Of a stretch of DNA of 60,000 nucleotides, positions 12,144 to 20,072 are shown in pieces; within the stretch, counting starts at the first letter, position 1; the number at the start of each line of letters is the position of its first letter. The DNA is from Polytrichum commune. Lineage: Eukaryota > Streptophyta > Polytrichopsida > Polytrichales > Polytrichaceae. A model generated the notes under the pieces. The model saw nothing but the letters and a program-made list of their open reading frames with translations, was not told the origin of the DNA and searched no databases. Position numbers and translations under genes: made by a program. The stretch covers positions 34,846,001 through 34,906,000 of the forward strand of contig OX485804.1 of the NCBI GenBank assembly GCA_950295325.1. Reading direction: 5' to 3'.

Positions 12144-13199
12144 TTACCAATGCGTGTGCCCTCCTCTAGCTTCAATCACAAATTGCAATCTAGCTGGCAT
12201 TGAATGATATGAAGTAAGAAGTTGACTACTACTAACTAATGTCCACTCTCTTTGTATAGTTGCTTTCAACTCATCTAAGGACTTGGGAATTGATTGGCCA
12301 TGTTGGACTGCATTTTTTAAAAGCTTCCAAACATTCTCTAGTGGATTGAGATCAAGACTATTTGCACTCCATTCAAGCTTCTCTATAAGGTGTGATTTTC
12401 TCCATTCTTCAGGGGCTTTACTTCGGTGCACTGGAGCTCCATCTTCCATAAGTATAGCACGTGAGACTTGGCCCATAAATTGAAGCAAATGACCATCATA
12501 GACCAACTCCACAAAATCAATAGCTTTGCAACGATCCTTTGGCATAAACACAAGCTCTAATTTTTTGTCTCCTCCAAACCCTCCCCAAATCATGAGAGAT
12601 GTCCTCCCACTCTTGAAAGTGAGAACTACATAACTTGATGAATATCGCTCACATGCCGTTCTCCAAACATGAATTTGTCTTGAATCTTTGCCAATTTCAA
12701 AACTAGATTCATTTGTCCAACAAACACCCTCCCACTCTTCGGCACTCCATCCACAATATTGTCTTGTAAAATGTAGCCGCTGCGATATATGAAGAGGTTT
12801 TAAAAAAGGCTTCTTCACCGCAATTCTACTAAAAATGTTGTGGTCATGCAAAACACGGCAAACAGTCCTAGTACTCACATCCACAGGGCAAACATTGGTG
12901 ATATCTTGAAGTGATGATCGACGATGAATTTTGGAGAACAATAAAATTTGACGAACATCCATGTCACTAAGTTTCTTAGGTCTTCCAGTGCTTGAATTTG
13001 CCTGGTAAGTTTCATGCTCTCTAAATTGCTTAATGATTCTTTGCACTGTCCTATTTGACTCTCCTATAATTCTTGCAGTACGAGCACCACTCATTCCCCC
13101 CTCACTCATTCCCACTATGCGGGCACGAATTTCATCTAGAATTGTCATGATTGTCTTTAAAATGTTACAAAGTAAGCCCCCCCCCTCTGCAACAACCAA
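12144..13199 (-). CDS. Tc1/mariner-superfamily transposase (DD34E type, first Asp replaced)
   Basis: Uninterrupted 351-codon frame. The likelier start is the methionine at 13148 (MTILDEIRARIVGM), giving 334 residues, close to the usual Tc1 size. In order: helix-turn-helix pair (DEIRARIVGM..., IGESNRTVQRIIKQF), a GRPKKLS basic linker, a second HTH-type region (LQDITNVCPVDVSTRTVCRVL), then the catalytic domain. The second Asp (MEDGAPVH) and the Glu (DLNPLENVWK) are separated by 34 residues. The first catalytic position reads WTNES where the family has W(T/S)DES; the codon is AAT rather than GAT, a single-base change. The frame is open throughout, so the copy is young but probably catalytically dead unless a nearby Asp substitutes. 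Confidence 0.9.
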   Translation of the reverse strand: MVVAEGGGLLCNILKTIMTILDEIRARIVGMSEGGMSGARTARIIGESNRTVQRIIKQFREHETYQANSSTGRPKKLSDMDVRQILLFSKIHRRSSLQDITNVCPVDVSTRTVCRVLHDHNIFSRIAVKKPFLKPLHISQRLHFTRQYCGWSAEEWEGVCWTNESSFEIGKDSRQIHVWRTACERYSSSYVVLTFKSGRTSLMIWGGFGGDKKLELVFMPKDRCKAIDFVELVYDGHLLQFMGQVSRAILMEDGAPVHRSKAPEEWRKSHLIEKLEWSANSLDLNPLENVWKLLKNAVQHGQSIPKSLDELKATIQREWTLVSSSQLLTSYHSMPARLQFVIEARGGHTHW

Positions 13200-13525
13200 A
13201 AATCAATTGATCAAAAATAATGAATCAATCAAATCGATTACAGGTAAACAAAAAATCTAGCTTATGGAAGCAACAGAACAAATCACCAAGCCAAAATCTC
13301 AAATCAAGTAATTGGCTTCTCACTGCTTATATAACCAAATTATTGATATTTTCATACTTATACATCAAATGTTTTTAGAACAAGTGGAAACCTTCAAATT
13401 GACAAGTGAATGATGCTTTGTGTAATATCTATGCTAAACAAAGCATCCATGATGATATTTTAATTTTAGAAGCATGAGGTGTCTAATTCTCTTTAACATT
13501 TAGAATGTACCTTCTACATCATGTT

Positions 13526-13744
13526 GAAAAGAGTACTAGTTGATAAATTAGCTATAAAACCATTTTGGTAAATTACTAGGCCACGAGACTTTGCAGACAT
13601 GTAATCAACTTATAAAAGAACCCAAGTTCTAAATTTGGCAGGTAGGGGACAATTTTTGCACCTTTGGTGCATTTTAGAAGATTGCAGACATGATTTTTTT
13701 TTCTGCTGGAATGCAAAAAAGCCAAACTTTTTGTCCCCCTCCTG
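13526..13744 (+). repeat. Right terminal inverted repeat of the Tc1-like element
   Basis: Inverted partner of 11610-11829; it ends CCCCCTCCTG followed by TA. Confidence 0.9.
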
Positions 13745-13888
13745 TACATATTTTTGTACATGCTTGTGAAGAATGTTGTGGGCATTCAACCACTGATTTT
13801 GCAAGAAAAATGGGAAAATTTTGCAATTTTGAGCGTGGTTTACGAAAGCATTGGACGTAGAGAGAGGAACATATGGAGTTAAGAGAGG

Positions 13889-14802
13889 ATGTTAGGTTTT
13901 GTGGACCGGTTGCTATTGGGTTCGTGGACGGAAAAAGAGTTTAGAAAGCGAACGCGAGTGACATATACGACATTTATTAGGTGTTTGTGTGAGAGGTTGG
14001 GTCCGTATTTGAAGAAAGAAGATACCCGTTTTAGGGTTACGGTGTCGGTGCAAGAGAGGATAGCGATGTCATTGCATCGGTTGGGTAGTGGTGATGGATT
14101 GCAAACCATAGGTGATTTGTATGGAGTACATAAAAACACATTTGTCCATAATAGTGAGAGAATTTTGCAGAGCCGTGAGAAAATATCTTCAACCAGTTTT
14201 CGTGCAAACTCCAAGTGAATCGCAGTTTAGGGTTTTAGCCTCGAAGTTCGAGCAGTTGCACGGAATACCTTACATCATAGGTGCGATAGATAGATCACAT
14301 ATTCATGTTTTGGCTCCTATAATCAGCGGAGAATATTATTATTGCAGAAAGTCATTTAATTCAGCGATTTTGCAAGAAATTGTTAGACCAGATTGCATGT
14401 TTTGGGATTATGAGTTTGGATGGGTAAGAAATCTTCACGATTGGGCAGTATTTCAAGTGACAAAAATTGGACGCGCTTGCATTGAGGGTAAATTCCAGCC
14501 ATACAAGTTGATAGAAGATACTGCATATCCGGTAAGGCCTTGGATGTATTGTCCATCAAAGGGTGGAAAAACAACGCTATCCGGGAAAGAGACAAATTAG
14601 AATTTCATACAATCTTCGACGAGGATGTGTATAGGGAGGGCGTTCAGAATTTTGAAAGGCAGATGGAGGTTGATAATGAAACGACCTAAGGTACCTTTGA
14701 GGAATATGTCTAATATTGTAGCAGCTTGTATAGTATTGCACAATATATGCATTGTCAACACGGGTAGATCACTTAGTGCATTTTTAAAACGACGTGCGGC
14801 AT
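13889..14802 (+). pseudogene. Harbinger transposase (DDE_4 type), broken
   Basis: N-terminal part in one frame (13889-about 14150: WTEKEFRKRTRVTYTTF, VSVQERIAMSLHRLGSG), then a frameshift near 14150-14160 into the catalytic half (VREFCRAVRKYLQPVFV...). First catalytic Asp in IIGAIDRSHIHV, second in NLHDWAVFQV. An in-frame TAG at 14598-14600 interrupts a segment that continues STRMCIGRAFRILKGRWR and SNIVAACIVLHNICI, the family's conserved end. The third catalytic residue, normally Glu in ERAFG, reads Gly here. One frameshift, one stop and one lost acidic residue mean the enzyme is inactive. Confidence 0.88.
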
Positions 14803-15236
14803 AATATAGAGAGGATTAAAATCATTTGAAATAAAAATTATAAAGGAATTCCAAATAATGAAGGAGCCATTAAATGTAGACAATCCCATTATAAGTAAGT
14901 TAGATGGATATAAAACGTGGGCCATTATTTTTTTGTAAAATTAATATAGGGGCTGAAGATAAGGATCTTAGAAGGTATGTTTAGTATGGTATGTAAATGG
15001 GTTTAGGACTTACGGGGATGGATGATAATTGGGATTTCCGTCTATCCAAAATTACTTAAAAGGAATATAGAGTACAAAAAATTACAGTGACTTGGACAAT
15101 ATAAGTAATGAAAGGGTGCAAACAAATGGGCCATTTTTAAAATTTAAGTAATTATAGGGAGGCTTTAATTCAGTCCTTGAAGATAAATAGCCCCAAAACA
15201 AAAAAATCCCAGCCGCACGTGGTGCACAAAAATGCC

Positions 15237-15570
15237 TTAGAGTGATCTACTCATGATTGTCAATAACGAAAGTATAGAAGAATATTGGATTATTGAAGCA
15301 GAAAGTAAATTAGCTAGAAGAATTATCGAGGGTGAAGTAAGAGAAGGCAGTGAATTACGATAAGAAAGAGTTGGAATTGTAGAAGTGTGAAGAAAGATTC
15401 TAATTAAGAAAGATGTGCCAATTATAGACGAAGAGAATGATGTAGAGATAAATTTATTTTTATTGAAAAAAAATGAGAAGGCTAGTGGCCTTCTGCGGGA
15501 AGCTACAGCGGTGCACAAAATATTGGCAGAAAATTTGTGGCAATCCAAACTACGCAAAAAAATATAGTAT
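15237..15570 (+). other. Possible extra Harbinger coding fragment
   Basis: A + strand frame from about 15253 reads MIVNNESIEEYWIIEAESKL and, after two stops, KKNEKASGLLREATAVHKIL. It is acidic/basic and looks coding in composition but matches nothing I recognise. It may be an exon of an accessory Harbinger protein or chance. Confidence 0.3.
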
Positions 15571-15639
15571 TATGAAAAATAATAGTGATAGTGATAGTGA
15601 GATTGATTTAATGGATTAAAGCTAGAATTTAGCTATAAG

Positions 15640-16760
15640 AGCAACAATTTTTTTGTCCATATTCTTGAGGATAGCAGTAGATTCTTAGAATGATGGAAGA
15701 AGTGCCCCTAAATTTCCTACAACCTGTTCTAGAAGAGTTTCAATTTTCTCTTGTGTCTTCTTTTTCATCTCTTATGTTGGCGGTGCAGAAATTGTAGTTT
15801 GAGACGGTGTAGGGGTAGAAAAAATTACATCTTCTGTCCATGATTTTGTGGGACTAGCAAGAATCTCATTGTAAACACTCGCCTTGCTATCATGTCATTG
15901 ATCTATATCAGTAAATCACTTACATTCTTGTTTTCTATTACTACCTGAAATTTCATTTGCTCTCTTATTAAATCTGTATTCATTTAAGATAGTTTTGTAT
16001 TTGTTTTGCATGATAACCATGATCGATTGAATCCTTTGATTGTAGCGACTATTCGAATCTGTAATTTGATTTAGAAGTTGGCACCTACACAAACAACAGA
16101 AAAATACATTAAAATTGTGAAATAGAAACTAAAAGATGTTGAAATTGACGATGTAAAAAAAAAATCAACATAAGAGAAGTGTAGTATAAGGACATATGCT
16201 ATTTATAAAGACATTGAAAGAGTAAGAATGACGTAGTGGTGAAAAGAAGCAACGAAATAATGCTAGAAAGGAGAAGACGTGGGTTTCATTCCCGACAGCG
16301 GCATATTTTTACTAAACATAGTAACGATACTCGAAGCTCCCTATGGGGGGAGGGGGCATAAGGGCTTACGGCTAAGGGCAAGGCCTTCTACGGCCCCATC
16401 ATACGGCCAACATCAAAGGTCAACACCTTTTACCAAAAATATTCAAAAAATATTGAAAAAATCCAAAAACAAATTACCTTGTTTGTTGTTTTGTGAATTC
16501 TTTGTCCATCTCTCTACGAATTGCTATCAGATGATGCACTTCGAAATCCTTCCATTTGATTCTGGTCATTTATTCTTCTTCTTCCGATTCATCAATTTCA
16601 ATCATATTATTCTTGTCGTCTTTCTTCATACTCTTTGTTGCTTCTTTTGTGACACGTCCCTTCTTTCTTCATGCTAGTTGGCTCTTCGCTACTCCTTCAG
16701 TTTCTTTTTTTCTTCAAACACTGCTCTAACATATGAATGATGACTATCTAATCATCCTCC
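15640..16760 (-). pseudogene. Harbinger Myb/SANT-like (trihelix-type) accessory protein, broken
   Basis: Reading the - strand, a first block (about 16560-16440) gives KWKDFEVHHLIAIRREMDKEF, very like the first trihelix of GT-1-type Myb/SANT domains. A downstream block (about 16040-15900) gives QNKYKTILNEYR...SGSNRKQECK then FTDID, the end of such a domain. The last block (about 15850-15680) is ASPTKSW...TPTPSQTTISAPP and KKKTQEKIETLLEQVV. Stops interrupt the frame, and an intron or insertion may separate the blocks. PIF/Harbinger elements need a Myb/SANT partner for nuclear import and DNA binding, so identity is inferred from motif plus context. Confidence 0.65.
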
Positions 16761-17411
16761 TTGGCTGTAATTTGTCATTGACAGAAGTGAAGGAGAATAA
16801 AATGCACTAAAAATACTAGGGAGCAAATTTGGACCTTGCAACATTTGGGAAATCAAATTTTAATTCTCTCTTAAATTTGGAATTGACACTCGTTGCATCC
16901 ACTTTGAATTTTGTGACCACTCTTCTTGTGACTCTCTACGTAGTTCTTCATCAACAAAGTATCCTTCAATTTTTGCGGAAAAAAAATTTCATTCTATCAC
17001 TCTATGAGAATTATGCTACAAGAAAGATAAATGACAAATCCTTTCTAAAACGGCATTTTCACTGTGCCCTTAAATTAAACCGTTAGTTTGCTTTAACAAT
17101 GACCTGCAGCGGTTTTTACGAGGCAAATTAAAAATTAAAAAAATTAAAATTTGGCATTTTTTTGCCATGGGCCCCTGGCTGTTTTTTCCATACCACCTAT
17201 TTTGCCCCTCCCAACGGAAAAGCTGTTGGACCATGTCAGTGGATAGAATAGGGCTTAAATATTGTTTTTTGGGAACCTCAATACCTATGGGCTCTCTGAC
17301 ATTTTTTGCTTGGTGTAAACCGAAGTGCTCCCAAGACGAGTTCAACATCCAATCACAAGCTTCGGATGGCCGTGGGGCAAGTTCATGGTCTATGGTGTAA
17401 ACCGCCCCTTA

Positions 17412-18000
17412 GACCCAATATCCAATATTTTATCAATTAAGTTGTGAGATTCATGCAAGTACTTCAAGAAATACATCTTCAAACAATTAAACATATCTCT
17501 ACATGACTCCAAGCTACATATTCATTTATTAAAGGAGGGAGACAAAAACACTTAAAAGTTTCACTGATGTTGATCGGGTAGGCAACACCAACCACCAAAG
17601 ATTTGTTGCAAGTTACACTTTCAAAATCGGAAGGGGACTTGTCATATGGCAGTGCAAAATCCAGTCCTTAGTCTCTCTCTTCCATTGTAAGCAAATACAA
17701 AGCTCTAATGGAAGGAACTAGGGAAGCCACGTAGATCACAACCTTACTTAGAGACCTCCACTTCATTGGCGCTCAAGTTCTCAAAATGTTTTGTGACAAC
17801 ATTGGTAGTGCCAAACTCAATAAAAACAATGTATTTCACTTTGCTTGACTAAAATTTTGACATCCGCTACCCCTTTATTTGTGATAAAAAATTAGTGCAA
17901 AACTAATAGAGGTTCTTCACACTCCGGGGATCTTCAATTGGCCGATGTCCTCACCAAACCACTTGTGAGGACCAAGTTTGAACGTTGCTAAAACTTTATG
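17412..18000 (+). pseudogene. Copia RNase H remnant, 3' part of pol
   Basis: Continues the pol frame after the Harbinger insertion (RPNIQYF...). RNase H hallmarks in mixed frames: VFTDVDRVGNTNHQRF (about 17560-17610), GLVIWQCKIQS, then an MFCDNIGSAKLNKNN block (about 17790-17830), and ADVLTKPL near 17940-17962, the typical copia end. Multiple frame changes. Confidence 0.8.
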
Positions 18001-18624
18001 GGCATCTTCCCTATTCCATGCATCAATGTTTGTTCACTCCCGCTTGAATCATCTTGCGAGACAACATAGGTCCAATGTTTTCATTTACATGTATGCTCCT
18101 CCAAGTGAGCTTGGAGATCACAAATCTTCACATCTGACATGAAGGCTAGACTGTCAAATTTACGAAGCATTTCAAGGTGCCTCTAACTGGTTGCTTGTTT
18201 ATCTACCAAGCAAATGTTGTGAAGCTTCCAATCAAGGATTAAATCCTCGTTCACAATCCATAATATTGTCCACTCTACCGACTCATCTATCAGCTACCTC
18301 CAACATTTGCTCAACTGCTGCACCATGCGCAACGAATTCAAGTCTATTTCATGCTACTTCTACTGCAAGGTTGCATGCATCAAAGTTCAAAACAATTTCA
18401 TTATTGCATGCAACATATTTTCTTCAACCAACCTATATGGAACTCCCCCGACTAACATATTGTCACCTTCCAACTGTCTTTCTTCATTCTTCAGTATTTT
18501 CTTATTGTCAACCTTTGCTACATTTCTCTATTGCATCATTTGACCCAACCACTTCCTCTAATCATCATTTTCATGGTGCACCATATCTCTCATAAGAGTC
18601 CTCATTGCAATGAGCAAGGGAGGG
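18001..18624 (+). other. Copia 3' untranslated segment
   Basis: Lies between the end of pol and the 3' LTR. A 134-codon ORF (18191-18595) is Ser/His/Leu-rich and has no recognisable domain; I regard it as chance. It ends in the polypurine tract at 18614-18624. Confidence 0.6.
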
Positions 18625-18893
18625 TGTTAGTGCTTACAATCATCATATTGATACACTTATATGTATCATGCTTGTATGCGATACCATACTGTAGTCAATT
18701 TAGTTTGGCACAATGAAGGGACTTATTTATTAGCAGTCCTCCTCGTGATATTATCAACCCTCTTACATTCATTAGACTCACTCCATTATTATTGAAATTT
18801 GTAACTTCTTAAGTATATATTCAAGTTACTCTGGCTCAATCTGTTAAACTGGCTAGTTTCCCTCATTGGTGTTTCCAACTAAGTGATCCATTA
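18625..18893 (+). repeat. Copia 3' LTR
   Basis: 269 bp, begins TGTTAGTGCTTAC and ends CCATTA, followed by the ACCTT target duplication. It lacks the MITE found in the 5' LTR, so it serves as the empty-site copy. Confidence 0.88.
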
Positions 18894-19299
18894 ACCTTAC
18901 CACTCATATACATTAAGGTTTGTGTGTGCGCACTTAAAAGCAACCCCCTTAAAGCAATATATTTTCATCCTCATGAATAACAACAAGTGAGTGCGACGGT
19001 GCTTTAGGTAAACTAAACCTAAAAACCATCAATCATTGTGCATTAATAAGTACAAAGAGCATCAACTTTTCCCAATCACTATGTCTGATCTAGGATCTAC
19101 CTACTCACTCAATGAGGATATGTAAAGTGTGTTCAACAAAAGGTGAACATTACCCTCGTTCAATAAAGACTCTCACATGTTACGAGGTTGATTTTGTGAT
19201 CATTCCTACCCACCAATCCCACATTTTAAATTTTTTTAAGCTAGGCACACAATTACAAATCTATCCTATTTTATTCAAATTGTTTCTCTCTTGCTAATA

Positions 19300-19700
19300 A
19301 TGTAGATGGTGGGGGGGGGGGTTCTAAAGTGGCTCGTTTTCTTAATCGGACCCTTGTGCTTGATTGGTATGTGGTTTGGTGAAGATCAAAGGGCAAATAT
19401 CATAAAGACACATGTTTAAAAGAGATTGGACTACATCTTCAAATATTAATAACCACTCTACACTCAATAATGAACGCAATTGGTAGAACCTACAATATGT
19501 ATCTAGTTAAAAAAAACAAACAAACATACACTTCAGATTTTAAATTACCATAACTAAATCAAGGGAAGTCCGATTTTAAATCCAAATTTTGCAGATATTT
19601 CATAATAGATTTACTAATGCAACACAAGTTTTTTTTTTTCTCGTAAATCTAATTGGTAGAAGTTGGAGAACATGAAAAATGAACCAAATAACACCCTCAT
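19300..19700 (+). repeat. Dispersed repeat, copy 1 (G-tract family)
   Basis: An 11-G run (19311-19321) is followed by AAGTGGCTCGTTTTCTTAAT, AAAAGAGA(T/C)TGGACTACATC and TTGGAGAACATGAAAAATG. The same order recurs at 45600-45965. Shorter related pieces occur at 24660-24860 and, inverted, at 35720-36400 and 39360-39600. No coding content; family unknown. Confidence 0.7.
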
Positions 19701-20030
19701 ACCTTTAAATCCCCCAAAACTACGCAAAGTGTTTGGAGGTGTCGTTTTAAGCTCCGCCCAACCACCTCCATACACGTGTCGAATAAAGAAGAGGGGCCCC
19801 AATGAATACCCACCAACTAATAAGATGAAGGCAGTCCGGTGACCAATCTTTCCCGCGGAGAGTCGATTTTGTTCGTTGCTGACGAAGCTTGGGATTGAAG
19901 CAATGAACGTGACAATCTCCAGAAGAAGAAAGAAAGAAAGAAAGTATCGTACTTATTAGGGCCACTTTATACTTGGGGCCGGATTGAAACAATTAGTTGC
20001 AGAGAACGGTGGAGCTTGCAATTGCAATTG

Positions 20031-20070
20031 GGAGGGAGGGAGGGAGGGAGGGAGGGAGGGAGGGAGGGAG
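20031..20070 (+). repeat. (GGGA)n microsatellite in the ERV1 5' leader
   Basis: About ten GGGA units end two bases before the ERV1 start codon. Length changes here would alter the leader without touching the protein. Confidence 0.9.
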
Positions 20071-20072
20071 TC

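Larger units (their letters stand above)
11610..13744 (-). mobile_element. Tc1-like DNA transposon with 220-bp inverted repeats
   Basis: TA duplication at 11608-11609 and 13745-13746. Ends start CAG(T/G)AGGGGGACAAAAAG, and the inverted repeats extend about 220 bp (11610-11829 and 13526-13744) with high identity by eye. One long transposase ORF lies on the - strand. The CAG start, TA target and DD34E spacing all fit Tc1-like elements. Both similar arms encode look-alike spurious ORFs, which is how the inverted repeats first show up. Confidence 0.93.
11214..17408 (+). mobile_element. PIF/Harbinger DNA transposon, 6.2 kb
   Basis: TTA target duplication (11211-11213 and 17409-17411) and terminal inverted repeats beginning GGGGCGGTTTACACCATAGA, a standard PIF/Harbinger structure. 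It carries a Harbinger transposase on the + strand (13889-14802) and a Myb/SANT (trihelix-like) protein on the - strand (about 15640-16760), the usual two-gene, opposed layout. A Tc1-like element (11610-13744) sits in its left arm; without it the Harbinger is about 4.06 kb. The copia reading frame continues across the insertion point when the element and one TTA are disregarded, so the insertion interrupted an otherwise readable pol frame at that spot. Confidence 0.92.
8339..18893 (+). mobile_element. Ty1/copia LTR retrotransposon, decayed, with nested insertions
   Basis: Flanked by a perfect 5-bp target duplication ACCTT (8334-8338 and 18894-18898). LTRs begin TGTTAG and end CCATCA/CCATTA. 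The 5' LTR is followed directly by a primer-binding site TGGTATCATAGT (9179-9190), matching the plant copia initiator tRNA-Met type; the 3' LTR is preceded by a polypurine tract GCAAGGGAGGG (18614-18624). Domain order is integrase, then reverse transcriptase, then RNase H, hence copia. All reading frames are broken. Removing the nested MITE, Harbinger and Tc1-like elements leaves about 3.8 kb, shorter than a full copia element, so gag/protease has lost sequence. Dead but structurally complete at its ends. Confidence 0.9.

Noticed and set aside
18191-18595. 134-codon ORF in the copia element
   Set aside because: Lies after pol, no domain, composition not coding-like.
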